Assembly: GCF_000368585.1 (NCBI RefSeq)
Contig: NZ_KB849557.1
Location: forward strand, 725,615 to 789,614
DNA from: Acinetobacter venetianus RAG-1 = CIP 110063
GTDB taxonomy: Bacteria > Pseudomonadota > Gammaproteobacteria > Pseudomonadales > Moraxellaceae
Reading direction: 5' to 3'
DNA: 64,000 bases
Under the pieces are notes generated by a model that saw nothing but the letters and a program-made list of their open reading frames with translations, was not told where the DNA came from and searched no databases. A program made the translations under genes and the position numbers. Position 1 is the first letter of the stretch. Each line of letters begins with the position of its first letter. Shown here one piece after another: positions 15,900-24,610 of this stretch.

Positions 15900-16272
15900 A
15901 AATATCTTCCTCTCTTTTCTGTGAGACGGTTCTACGAAACTTTATTTATTCAGCACACTTTGAGCATGCATTCATTCAGTGCAGTTGTATATTTTGATTA
16001 TGTAAATGCTTGTCGTCTCCTTGCTTCACATCTGTTGCGTTTCAGTCATTTAGAAGATCTTCTCTCATTCCAATATCTGTCTTTCCTTATAAATATGCAA
16101 GCTGATTTTGCAGATTTTCATCGAAATATGATTAAAAATTCAGCGCTCAAGCCTTGTCTTTTAAGCTGAATTTTGCCGTATACAATTCTTTTGAGCATTT
16201 GGTCAAATTTGGCTTTATTTTTGCTTCATAACTTGTATGCTTTACACGCCTTTTGTGGGGGAGATTTTTTAA
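15900..16272. other. Intergenic region between hibernation factor and Tsx-like gene
   Basis: 373 bp between divergent genes. It must hold both promoters. A frame of about 100 codons (15864-16169, plus strand) crosses it but has no ribosome site, overlaps the hibernation factor and has an unlikely composition. I see no repeat or RNA hairpin of note. A purine-rich GGGGGAG lies just before the Tsx-like start codon. Confidence 0.5.
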
Positions 16273-16998
16273 ATGCAATTGAAGCAACTTGCGGCTACGT
16301 GTCTATTGGTATCTACAGCAGCTTTCGCTCAGGCGAAACCAATTTGGCAGGATTTCAGCTTAACTGGTTTATATGGTGAAAATTACGAAGTTGTTGATGA
16401 AAAACAAACAACTTTGACTGTCGAATATGCGGCAAAAGTTAAATATGCCGATGTTTTCTTTTTTATGGATCGCATGCGTGGTAGCGACGATCATAAAAGC
16501 ACTTATTTCGAACTTTCTCCACGTTTAAGCCTAGGCGAAATTTCAGGTCAAAAACTTGCTTTTGGTCCAGTGAAAGATGTTTTAATCTCAACAACTTGGG
16601 AAAGCAACAATGATGATTTCTCTAGTTTTGATAACTTCTTATACGGCGTAGGTTTCGATCTTGCAATTCCATATTTCCAATATGCGAATGTGAATTTCTA
16701 TCGCGCAAACAACGAAAAAACTGCTGATGACTATCAAATGACGATCGCATATGCATTGCCATTTAAAGTATCTAACGAAGATTTCTTGGTTGATGGTTTC
16801 CTTGATTGGTCTACGGGTGAGAAAGATCATGCGAGCGAACTCAACTGGACAACACAATATAAGTGGAATGTCGGTAAACACATTTCACCAGACACTCGTT
16901 TATATTTAGGTGTTGAACATTCTGTTTGGAATAACAAATTTGGTCTTAAAAACCGTGACGAAAATAACGTCAGTGCTTTGATCAAATATCATTTCTAA
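16273..16998 (+). CDS. Tsx/OmpK-family outer-membrane channel
   Basis: Nucleoside-specific channel-type porin family, 241 residues. Signal peptide MQLKQLAATCLLVSTAAFAQA, then a 12-strand-type barrel: WQDFSLTGLYGENYEV, VEYAAKVKYADVFFFMDRM, then repeated aromatic strands, and a terminal phenylalanine (ALIKYHF) as in outer-membrane barrels. The FFFMDR segment is typical of the Tsx/OmpK family. It probably lets nucleosides or similar small solutes diffuse through the outer membrane; exact substrate unknown. Strong GGGGGAG ribosome site and a strong terminator after it suggest high expression. Confidence 0.85.
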   Translation: MQLKQLAATCLLVSTAAFAQAKPIWQDFSLTGLYGENYEVVDEKQTTLTVEYAAKVKYADVFFFMDRMRGSDDHKSTYFELSPRLSLGEISGQKLAFGPVKDVLISTTWESNNDDFSSFDNFLYGVGFDLAIPYFQYANVNFYRANNEKTADDYQMTIAYALPFKVSNEDFLVDGFLDWSTGEKDHASELNWTTQYKWNVGKHISPDTRLYLGVEHSVWNNKFGLKNRDENNVSALIKYHF

Positions 16999-17013
16999 GC
17001 CTTTTAGAATGTG

Positions 17014-17044
17014 AAAAAACAGCAAGGATTTCCTTGCTGTTTTT
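17014..17044 (+). terminator. Intrinsic terminator after the Tsx-like gene
   Basis: AACAGCAAGGA and TCCTTGCTGTT arms flanked by A and T runs. Confidence 0.9.
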
Positions 17045-17135
17045 GTTTGCATCCATCATATTGGAATCACTTGATATTTCTCGTATTGAAATATGATTTA
17101 ATCTATATTTTTAATCTGCTTTGATGGTCTCACCC

Positions 17136-17681
17136 ATGTCAGCTCTGCTTTCACTTGCTCCAACAACACTCTCATCAGATTATCAAATTCGTTTTGCTAA
17201 CTTACACGATCTCGAACAAATTCTCGCGATATATAATGCAGAGATTTTAAATGGAACAGCGAACTGGAACGATCAAGCGGTTTCTTTTGCAGACTACCGA
17301 CAACGTTTTCTAACCTTACAAGAACAACAATTTCCAATGATTGTGGTTGAGGATTTACAACTCAAAAAAATCGCGGGCTATGCCTATTATGCAAGTTTTC
17401 GAAGTATTTCGGGTTATCGTCAAACAATTGAACACTCTGTGTTTATCGATCCAAGTTATGCCCGTAAAGGAATGGGAAAAGCGCTCATGCAACAATTGAT
17501 TCATCTAGCAAAACAGCAACAGATGCATATCATGGTTGCCGCAATTGATAGTGAAAATATGGGTTCAATTATGCTACACGAACAGCTTGGTTTTGTACAA
17601 ACGGGATATATGCCCCAAGTTGGACAAAAAAAGGGAACTTGGCGAGACTTAGTTTGGATGCAACTACAGCTCAGCAACTAA
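17136..17681 (+). CDS. GNAT-family N-acetyltransferase, phosphinothricin-acetyltransferase-like
   Basis: Acetyl-CoA-dependent acetyltransferase of about 181 residues. The domain starts YQIRFANLHDLEQILAIYNAEI, with EHSVFIDPSYARKGMGKALM as the acetyl-CoA binding loop and GSIMLHEQLGFVQTGYMPQVG at the end, the pattern of the PAT/MddA group. That group acetylates methionine derivatives or phosphinothricin; the true substrate here is unknown. Start is uncertain: ATG 17124 and ATG 17136 are both in frame and neither has a clear ribosome site. Confidence 0.82.
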   Translation: MSALLSLAPTTLSSDYQIRFANLHDLEQILAIYNAEILNGTANWNDQAVSFADYRQRFLTLQEQQFPMIVVEDLQLKKIAGYAYYASFRSISGYRQTIEHSVFIDPSYARKGMGKALMQQLIHLAKQQQMHIMVAAIDSENMGSIMLHEQLGFVQTGYMPQVGQKKGTWRDLVWMQLQLSN

Positions 17682-17752
17682 CAATTTCATCACAGCGCAA
17701 ATCCATCGTCATTGGATAAACTGTTGCCATAGCAACTTTAAAAATATTGAAA

Positions 17753-18493
17753 ATGATTAAAATATCTCAGCTCAGTTTAATCGCCATCACTGCCATTGTT
17801 TCTGCAAGTAGTTTTGCTGAATCTTCTTTTGCAGAAGAGTTACAACAAGGTTGTGCCAAAGTAAAACAATATACCCAGCAAGGTAAGAAGTTCTACGATC
17901 AAAAACAGTATGCTAAAGCAGTAAAACAATTTGAAGACCAAGCAGCATGGGCGCATTTCTGTAAATTAAATGCTGATGAAAGCGGTATCCAAGTCAGCGA
18001 TCGTGATATAGAAATCGCCAATAATAATGTCGGTTTAAGCTATGCCAAACTTGGAAAACCTCAATGGGCCAGAGTTTGGTTTCTTAGAGATAAAGATTCT
18101 AAAACCAGTCAATACAACTTAAAACAGCTCCCAAAACCTCAGATCACCAAAGACTTACAAGGCACTTATGTCCGAGCCAATGGTTTTGGGCAATGGGACT
18201 ACATCAAGGTGAGTAAAAAACAAAATAAATATGAAATCGACTTCGATGGTTATTACTTTGGGCTTAGAGGTCTAATTTATGGTCCAAATATGGGTCAATT
18301 TGACACCAACATGCCTGTTACATCAAAGCAAGCCAGCTATCGTTATGAAGATTGCACCATCAAACTACAGTTTTTAAATGACCTACAAAATGGTCAAAAA
18401 ATCGAGGTTGAGCAAAACAATGGTGATTCAACCTGTGGCTTTGGACACAATGTTTATGCAGGTGGCACGTTTTATAAGGTTGAAGGCAAATAA
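17753..18493 (+). CDS. Secreted protein with a TPR-like segment, function unknown
   Basis: 246 residues, signal peptide to about residue 22 (ending SSFA). After it comes a helical pair that reads like one TPR (CAKVKQYTQQGKKFYDQKQYAKAVKQFEDQAA, shown only by its ends: tyrosines and alanines at TPR positions), another helix pair near IANNNVGLSYAKLGKPQWARVWF, then a beta-rich C-terminal domain with four cysteines. I do not recognise the family. The ATG at 17753 is preferred over a TTG two codons earlier. It stands alone and is followed by an intergenic repeat. Confidence 0.75.
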   Translation: MIKISQLSLIAITAIVSASSFAESSFAEELQQGCAKVKQYTQQGKKFYDQKQYAKAVKQFEDQAAWAHFCKLNADESGIQVSDRDIEIANNNVGLSYAKLGKPQWARVWFLRDKDSKTSQYNLKQLPKPQITKDLQGTYVRANGFGQWDYIKVSKKQNKYEIDFDGYYFGLRGLIYGPNMGQFDTNMPVTSKQASYRYEDCTIKLQFLNDLQNGQKIEVEQNNGDSTCGFGHNVYAGGTFYKVEGK

Positions 18494-18553
18494 ATCTAGT
18501 ACCAACCATTTAATTTTCTAAATTGTATTTACCCACCATTCACTATTTTGACA

Positions 18554-18677
18554 GGCGACATGGATGTCGCCTTGTTCGACTGCCTTGCGCTGCTTCCAAA
18601 GCCATGCTTTGGAATTGCTCAGGACGTACCGTCAGTCGAACAAAAGATTTTTGTTACTTTTGATCTTTCAAAAGTAA
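18554..18677. repeat. Three-hairpin intergenic repeat, copy 1
   Basis: GGCGACAT-GG-ATGTCGCC (18554-18571); GTTCGACTG (18574-18582) pairing with CAGTCGAAC (18633-18641) around an inner hairpin TTCCAAAG/CTTTGGAA; and TTACTTTTGA/TCAAAAGTAA (18654-18677). A second copy at 46172-46265 has different bases in the stems but keeps all three pairings. Confidence 0.7.
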
Positions 18678-18736
18678 AATATATCACTCAGGCACATGAT
18701 TTAGAAAACAGCTAAAAAATCATTAGTTGAAGAATA

Positions 18737-19435
18737 TTAAATCGCTACCAACTCGCGAATCCCTTTTTCAGGCATTTCCTCACCTCTCCCATGAGCGACG
18801 ACTTGCCCACGCGCCATTACCGTATAGGCATCCGCGAGCTCTTCGGCAAAATCATAAAATTGCTCAACCAAAATAATTGCCATTTCCCCTTGATCGGCGA
18901 GCTTGCGAATCACTCGACCAATATCTTTAATGATGGATGGCTGAATCCCCTCTGTGGGCTCATCCAGAATCAAGACACGAGGTTCTGATGCCAAAGCCCT
19001 CGCAATCGCAAGTTGTTGTTGTTGACCACCCGATAAATCACCCCCACGGCGATGTTTCATTTCATCAAGAACAGGAAAAATCTCATATAAATGGCTTGGA
19101 ACTTTACGAGTTTTAGCCCCTGAAAATTTAGCCATACCAATTAAAATATTTTCCTCAACGGTTAATGTCGAAAAAATATCACGACCTTGGGGCACATAAG
19201 CTAAACCGGCACGAACACGCTGCTCAGGTGTCATTTTTGCGATGTCTTTTCCATCCAATAATATTTCACCCGACTTAATCGGCAGAATCCCCATCAAACA
19301 CTTGAGTAATGTGGTTTTTCCCACACCATTACGTCCTAGCACAACACTACATTCGCCGACTGGGGCAGACAAAGACACATCACGAAGAATATGGCTGCCA
19401 CCATAAAACTGGTTGACTTGTTTAACTTCTAACAT
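18737..19435 (-). CDS. urtE: Urea ABC transporter, ATPase UrtE
   Basis: One of two ATPases of the urea importer, 232 residues. Walker A GRNGVGKTT, signature DLSGGQQQQLAIARAL and Walker B VLILDEPTEGIQPS are intact; the IQPS after the DEPTEG motif is typical of the LivF/UrtE branch. It hydrolyses ATP on the cytosolic face to drive uptake. Last gene of the minus-strand urt operon, 9 bp after urtD. Confidence 0.94.
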   Translation of the reverse strand: MLEVKQVNQFYGGSHILRDVSLSAPVGECSVVLGRNGVGKTTLLKCLMGILPIKSGEILLDGKDIAKMTPEQRVRAGLAYVPQGRDIFSTLTVEENILIGMAKFSGAKTRKVPSHLYEIFPVLDEMKHRRGGDLSGGQQQQLAIARALASEPRVLILDEPTEGIQPSIIKDIGRVIRKLADQGEMAIILVEQFYDFAEELADAYTVMARGQVVAHGRGEEMPEKGIRELVAI

Positions 19436-19444
19436 GGCAGTCTC

Positions 19445-20272
19445 CTAGCGTCCTAAATATTTTTCAATCACATCTTCATTGGCTTGAACCTCTGCCAATG
19501 TGCCTTCTGCCAAAATTGCACCTTGTGCCAAGACTGTGACTTTTTCACTAATGGTATCGATAAAGCTCATATCATGCTCCACCACCACCAAGGTATGATT
19601 CTTTTTTAATTCTAAACAGAGTTCAGCAGTACGCTCTGTCTCTGCATCGGTCATGCCAGCGACGGGTTCATCTAACAAAATTAGCTTCGGGCGTTGCATC
19701 AACAACATACCGATTTCCAACCATTGTTTTTGACCATGTGACAGCAAGCCTGCGGGTTTATGAATGAACTCTTGCAGACGAATTTGCTGCAAACTCTCAT
19801 CCAATGCCAACTGCGCTTCTGGGGCTAAACGACTAAAAAAGCTTTTCTTCACTCTTTTGTCTCGCGGCGCTGCGAGAAGTAAATTCTCCATCACCGTGAA
19901 ATTTTCAAATACCGTTGGTTTTTGAAATTTACGACCAATTCCTGCTTCCGCAATCTGTTCAGTACTCATTTTGGCAAGATCATAATTCTGCCCAAAAAAT
20001 GCCGTGCCTGTCGTCGGGCGAGTTTTGCCTGTGATCACGTCCATTAAGGTAGTTTTGCCTGCACCATTTGGACCAATGATGCAGCGTAATTCACCCTCTG
20101 CGATATACAGCGATAAATCATTCAAGGCACGGAACGAATCAAACCAAACACTAACTTTTTCTAAATAAAGCGCGATACCATGACTAAAATCAGCGCCTTG
20201 AGGTTTGGTACGACCATAGCCTTCACCGAGTTGACCGCCATGTTGAGCAGAGTTTGTTAATAAATCACTCAT
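19445..20272 (-). CDS. urtD: Urea ABC transporter, ATPase UrtD
   Basis: Second ATPase of the urea importer, 275 residues with an N-terminal extension of about 30 residues before the ABC domain. Walker A GPNGAGKTT, the variant signature LLSHGQKQWLEIG (SHGQ in place of SGGQ, normal for this branch) and Walker B LILLDEPVAGMTDAE are present. It begins one base after the urtC stop codon, so translation is coupled. Confidence 0.94.
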   Translation of the reverse strand: MSDLLTNSAQHGGQLGEGYGRTKPQGADFSHGIALYLEKVSVWFDSFRALNDLSLYIAEGELRCIIGPNGAGKTTLMDVITGKTRPTTGTAFFGQNYDLAKMSTEQIAEAGIGRKFQKPTVFENFTVMENLLLAAPRDKRVKKSFFSRLAPEAQLALDESLQQIRLQEFIHKPAGLLSHGQKQWLEIGMLLMQRPKLILLDEPVAGMTDAETERTAELCLELKKNHTLVVVEHDMSFIDTISEKVTVLAQGAILAEGTLAEVQANEDVIEKYLGR

Positions 20273-21343
20273 TTAATTGCTCTCCTTTTTAAAACGGTCA
20301 AATAAACCAATCACACCTTTTGGTAAGAATAAAGTCACCACAATGAACAATGCGCCAAGGATGAGTAACCATGCTTCTGGTGCTGCCACGGTAAAATAAG
20401 TTTTCACCGCATTAATCAAACCAGCACCTAAAATTGGTCCAATCAATGTGCCACGCCCCCCTGCTGCGACCCAAACTGCCATTTCAATCGAATTCACAGG
20501 ATTCATTTCACTTGGATTGATAATGCCTGCCTGCGGGACATACAGCGCACCTGCAATGCCTGCAATCACCGCAGAAAGCACCCATGCAGACAGCTTGTAC
20601 CAAAGCGTGCGATAACCTAGATATTGCAAACGATTTTCACTGTCTCGAATCGCACCAAGCACACGACCATAAGGACGATTCATCAATTGACGTAAACCAA
20701 TAAAACACAACATCAGAACCAAAGCAGTCATAAAACATAAGCTGGCACGCATCGGTGCTGAGGTGATGTCAAAACCTAAAATCGTTTTAAAACCAGTAAA
20801 ACCATTATTGCCACCAAAGCCTGTTTCATTACGGAAGAACAATAGCGCTGCCGCAAAGGTCATGGCTTGGGTAATAATTGAGAAATACACGCCTTTAATT
20901 TTTGAGCGGAAAGCAAAGAAGCCAAAGATAAAAGCAATTAAGCCTGGAACCAGTACGACTAAAGCCAAGGCCCATAAAAAATGCTCTGTTCCAATCCAAT
21001 ACCAAGGTAATTCTGTCCAGCTCAAAAAGCGCATGAAATCAGGCAAGCCATCACCTGCTGATTCACGCATTAAGTACATGCCAAACGCATAACCACCTAA
21101 AGCGAAATACAAACCATGTCCTAAGCTCAAAATGCCTGCATAACCCCAAACCAAGTCCAGTGCCAATGCGACCAAGGCCAAGCACATGATTTTGCCAATC
21201 AAGGTGATCCAGTAAGCAGACAAATAAAATGCAGAATCTGGAGAAAGTAAATGTAACCACGGTAGTGCCATCAACACTGCAAAACAAATTGCAATCGCGA
21301 CGGCGCTATACGGTTTATCTGCAAAGAGAGAAGTGATTTTCAT
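20273..21343 (-). CDS. urtC: Urea ABC transporter, permease UrtC
   Basis: Inner-membrane permease of the LivM type, about 356 residues with some ten membrane segments. Core motifs are LVWGYAGILSLGHGLYFALGGY and the EAA-like VWVAAGGRGTLIGPILGAGLIN. From ATG 21343 the ribosome site GGAG lies seven bases upstream; a longer reading to 21376 overlaps urtB and is rejected. The start follows the urtB stop by four bases. Confidence 0.94.
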   Translation of the reverse strand: MKITSLFADKPYSAVAIAICFAVLMALPWLHLLSPDSAFYLSAYWITLIGKIMCLALVALALDLVWGYAGILSLGHGLYFALGGYAFGMYLMRESAGDGLPDFMRFLSWTELPWYWIGTEHFLWALALVVLVPGLIAFIFGFFAFRSKIKGVYFSIITQAMTFAAALLFFRNETGFGGNNGFTGFKTILGFDITSAPMRASLCFMTALVLMLCFIGLRQLMNRPYGRVLGAIRDSENRLQYLGYRTLWYKLSAWVLSAVIAGIAGALYVPQAGIINPSEMNPVNSIEMAVWVAAGGRGTLIGPILGAGLINAVKTYFTVAAPEAWLLILGALFIVVTLFLPKGVIGLFDRFKKESN

Positions 21344-21347
21344 TGGC

Positions 21348-22982
21348 TTACTCCACGAAACGACCTTTGATGGCAAACAAACCTTGTGGACGCTTTTGGA
21401 TAAACAAAATCACAAGAACCAAGAGAATAATTTTTGCAAGCACAGCACCTAGCCCGATCTCCAAGACCGTACCACTGATCCCAAGACCTAACGCAGCAAG
21501 TACTGCACCCCAAACTTGACCGACACCACCCACCACAACAACAAGGAAGGCATCAATAATGTAGTTTTGTCCTAAGTCAGGCCCGACATTGCCCACTTGA
21601 GCCAAAGCACAACCAGCAAGGCCTGCTAAACCAGAACCCAGACCAAATGCCATCATGTCGATACGCGCTGAACGAATCCCCACCGCACGCGCCATTTGAC
21701 GATTTTGCGTGACCGCACGGACAAATAAACCAAAACGAGTTTTATTGAGTAAAAACAGCAACAACAGCAACACCGCAACAGTAAAGCCAATAATGGCAAT
21801 ACGGTTATACGGCAGCATTAAACTTGGAGTAACGGCAATCCCGCCACTGAGCCATGCCACGTTGGAGACTTCAACATTCTGAGCACCAAAAATCATACGT
21901 ACCGCTTGCATGAGGATCAGACTGACCCCGAAAGTTGCCAATAATGTTTCGAGTTGGCGACCATAAAGCGGACGAATCACAGTGCGTTCAATCAACATGC
22001 CAATCAAAGCACTCACTAAAAATGCGGCAGGAATCGCAGCTAATAAATACCAATCGACTAAGCCAGCAAAATGAGTTTTAAAGAAGCTTTGCACCACGTA
22101 AGTGGTATACGCGCCGATCATGATCAGCTCGCCATGCGCCATATTGATGACACCAAGCAAGCCATAAGTAATCGCAAGCCCCAACGCCGCCAAAAGTAAA
22201 ATACTTGCAGTACTTAAACCCGAGAATACATGTCCAGACCATTCACTCATTTGAATACGTGTTTTAATTTTCTTTTGCGCATCGACTAAAGCTGTTTTTA
22301 ATACTGCGTTATTTTGGGGTTGGGCTAAGCTCTGTTCGATCAATGCCAACACATCAGGACGATTAGAATCTGAAAGAACTTTAACTGCTTCAATCTTGGT
22401 GAACTCATCGGCACTGTTAAAATCTAAACGCGCTTTCAATTGCGCTAAACGTGCTTTGACCTGATCATTTTTCTCATTCAGATAAAGTTGTTTTACTGTC
22501 GCAAGATCTAGCTCATCCAAATTATTTTCTAAAATATCAACCGCTGCTAAACGTTGCGATGCGTCATTTGAATTGAGCTTAACTTTGGCTTGTCCAAAAT
22601 TTAAAGCTTTGCGCAAAGTATTGACCAACGTCACTTGTGATAAGTCCGCAGGCCAATTTTCAATAACTTGTTGTTGTGGATAGCTTAATAATTTTTCATC
22701 ATCTTGCAGAATATAAGTACGCCCTGCACTATCAGTATAAAGCTGATTTTGATCAATATAAGCAACCAATTGATCAAGCTCCTCAATACTTGCAGGCCAT
22801 TGATTCAGCATCGCTCGGCGCGTTACGAAATCTGCTTGAACAAAGGTTTGAATTGCATCTTGAGAAGCTGTAGGCGTCACTGTTGTTGGTGTTATCGTCG
22901 ATGTGGCTTGCTCTGCCCATACAGGGCTAAAAATCACTTGCGCCATGACACAGAGCAGCGCCAAAACATATTGTTTCGCCAT
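21348..22982 (-). CDS. urtB: Urea ABC transporter, permease UrtB
   Basis: Inner-membrane permease of the LivH type, 544 residues. It has a signal peptide, a long periplasmic N-terminal region (about 25-245) rich in helices, typical of UrtB and absent in amino-acid permeases, and then about eight membrane segments with GLAITYGLLGVINMAHGELIMIGAY. The LGVINMAHGE motif is the family mark. It lies 87 bp after urtA, with a hairpin in the gap that may lower its expression relative to the binding protein. Confidence 0.95.
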   Translation of the reverse strand: MAKQYVLALLCVMAQVIFSPVWAEQATSTITPTTVTPTASQDAIQTFVQADFVTRRAMLNQWPASIEELDQLVAYIDQNQLYTDSAGRTYILQDDEKLLSYPQQQVIENWPADLSQVTLVNTLRKALNFGQAKVKLNSNDASQRLAAVDILENNLDELDLATVKQLYLNEKNDQVKARLAQLKARLDFNSADEFTKIEAVKVLSDSNRPDVLALIEQSLAQPQNNAVLKTALVDAQKKIKTRIQMSEWSGHVFSGLSTASILLLAALGLAITYGLLGVINMAHGELIMIGAYTTYVVQSFFKTHFAGLVDWYLLAAIPAAFLVSALIGMLIERTVIRPLYGRQLETLLATFGVSLILMQAVRMIFGAQNVEVSNVAWLSGGIAVTPSLMLPYNRIAIIGFTVAVLLLLLFLLNKTRFGLFVRAVTQNRQMARAVGIRSARIDMMAFGLGSGLAGLAGCALAQVGNVGPDLGQNYIIDAFLVVVVGGVGQVWGAVLAALGLGISGTVLEIGLGAVLAKIILLVLVILFIQKRPQGLFAIKGRFVE

Positions 22983-23034
22983 ATGACTCCCCTTATTTAC
23001 TGTATTTTTGAAATGATTGAAGCGGAAAATAAAG

Positions 23035-23061
23035 AAACCTGCTGCTTAAAACAGCAGGTTT
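23035..23061 (-). terminator. Hairpin in the urtA-urtB gap, possible attenuator
   Basis: AAACCTGCTG and CAGCAGGTTT arms with a seven-base loop, followed on the minus strand by a short T-rich stretch. Partial termination here would give more binding protein than permease, as is common in ABC operons. Confidence 0.6.
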
Positions 23062-23069
23062 AAAAGAAA

Positions 23070-24350
23070 TTATTTAGGGATGTAAGGACTCCAAGGCTCT
23101 GCTTTGATGGTCTCAGGGGTTTTATAAACCACATCAAATTGTCCGTCTGCTCGGATTTGCCCAATCATCACAGGCTTGTGTAAATGGTGATTGCTCTCAT
23201 CCATTTTTAAGGTATAGCCAGATGGTGCTGCGAAGGTTTGACCTGCCATTGCATCACGAACTTTATCAACATCGGTTGTACCTGCTTTTTCAACCGCTTG
23301 TTTCCACATATTGATTCCGACATAAGTCGCTTCCATTGGATCGTTGGTCACAACTTTGTCAGCATTTGGCAATTTATATTCGACTGCGTATTGCTTAAAT
23401 TTATTCACAAAATCCGTATTTTTCGGATTTTTTACTGACATGAAATAGTTCCATGACGCTAAATGACCGACCAATGGTTTAGTATCAATACCACGTAGCT
23501 CTTCTTCGCCGACAGAGAAAGCCATCACTGGAATATCTGATGCTTTGATGCCTTGGTTACCCAACTCACGATAGAAAGGAACGTTTGAATCACCATTGAT
23601 GGTTGAAATCACCGCAGTCTTTTTACCCGCAGAGAATTTTTTGATATTTGAAACAATAGTTTGATAGTTGCTATGACCAAATGGTGTGTATTCTTCCATG
23701 ATGTCTGCATCGGCAACACCTTTAGACTTCAAGAAAGCACGTAAAATCTTGTTGGTGGTACGCGGATAAACGTAGTCCGTACCGAGTAAAACAAAACGCT
23801 CAGCCTTACCGCCTTCGTCACTCATTAAATATTCAACAGCTGGAATCGCTTGTTGGTTCGGCGCAGCACCTGTATAGAAAATATTTTTAGATTGTTCCTG
23901 ACCTTCATATTGCACTGGATAGAACAGCAACCCATTGAGTTCTTCGACAACAGGTAAAACTGATTTACGAGAAACTGAAGTCCAACAACCGAAAATTACA
24001 GCCACTTTATCTTGCGTAATTAACTGACGTGCTTTCTCAGCAAACAATGGCCAATCAGATGCAGGATCAACAACGACAGGTTCTAATTTTTTACCTAATA
24101 CCCCACCATTGGCATTAATTTCATTGATGGTCATGAGGGCAGTATCTTTAAGTGATGTCTCAGAAATTGCCATCGTGCCTGAAAGTGAATGAAGAATACC
24201 CACTTTAATCGTGTCACCATCAGCTGCTGGTGTTGCTGTGGATTCTGTTTTTGTTTGTTCTGTTTTTTCCGCTGGCTTAGAACAACCGACCAAGCCTACC
24301 CCCATCATCGCTGCCATTAACACAGACATTGACATGAATTTATTTTGCAT
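23070..24350 (-). CDS. urtA: Urea ABC transporter, substrate-binding protein UrtA
   Basis: Periplasmic binding protein that captures urea and hands it to UrtBC. 426 residues with a lipoprotein signal: LMAAMMGVGLVGC, lipidated cysteine near residue 23, so it is membrane-anchored. The mature part begins with a linker rich in T, E and K, then DTIKVGILHSLSGTMAISE, FGCWTSVSRKSVLPVVEE and YEGQEQSKNIFYTGA, all typical of UrtA. No urease genes are in the window, so the fate of urea is not shown here. A sigma-54-like element lies upstream. Confidence 0.95.
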   Translation of the reverse strand: MQNKFMSMSVLMAAMMGVGLVGCSKPAEKTEQTKTESTATPAADGDTIKVGILHSLSGTMAISETSLKDTALMTINEINANGGVLGKKLEPVVVDPASDWPLFAEKARQLITQDKVAVIFGCWTSVSRKSVLPVVEELNGLLFYPVQYEGQEQSKNIFYTGAAPNQQAIPAVEYLMSDEGGKAERFVLLGTDYVYPRTTNKILRAFLKSKGVADADIMEEYTPFGHSNYQTIVSNIKKFSAGKKTAVISTINGDSNVPFYRELGNQGIKASDIPVMAFSVGEEELRGIDTKPLVGHLASWNYFMSVKNPKNTDFVNKFKQYAVEYKLPNADKVVTNDPMEATYVGINMWKQAVEKAGTTDVDKVRDAMAGQTFAAPSGYTLKMDESNHHLHKPVMIGQIRADGQFDVVYKTPETIKAEPWSPYIPK

Positions 24351-24397
24351 CTTTTTTCTCCACCCATTGATATTTTGATCTTTACTGAATGGAGTTA

Positions 24398-24414
24398 TTC
24401 AATTTCTATGCCAA
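24398..24414 (-). promoter_or_regulatory. Sigma-54-like promoter upstream of urtA
   Basis: On the minus strand TTGGCATAGAAATTGAA has GG, ten bases, then GA, against the sigma-54 pattern GG-N10-GC; only the base at -12 differs. A start 12 bases on gives a leader of about 37 nt. Nitrogen-controlled urea uptake would fit. Confidence 0.4.
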
Positions 24415-24473
24415 CAATTTAAATTATTGTTTTATATTAATATTAACTATAATTTTTGGGTGAAAATCCAATC

Positions 24474-24495
24474 TTGTATACAACGCTGCATACAA
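24474..24495. promoter_or_regulatory. Candidate operator upstream of urtA
   Basis: The palindrome TTGTATACAA (24474-24483) is followed by the related word GCATACAA (24488-24495). The first has the TNGTNNNACNA layout used by FadR-type GntR regulators. It lies about 60-70 bases upstream of the sigma-54-like element. Binding protein unknown. Confidence 0.35.
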
Positions 24496-24566
24496 AAAAT
24501 ACGTAATGAACTAAAATGATGCAAATTTATTCAATAAAAGACTCAATAATATTAATAAGAAAAAAA

Positions 24567-24586
24567 GCCAAGCATGTGCTTGGCTC
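24567..24586 (-). terminator. Terminator of parE
   Basis: AGCCAAGCA and TGCTTGGCT arms, followed on the minus strand by a T run. Confidence 0.85.
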
Positions 24587-24610
24587 TTAAAAGTTATTTT
24601 TGATCCGGTA

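Noticed and set aside
15864-16169. 101-codon frame on the plus strand
   Set aside because: Overlaps the hibernation factor, no ribosome site, odd composition rich in H, F, L and C.
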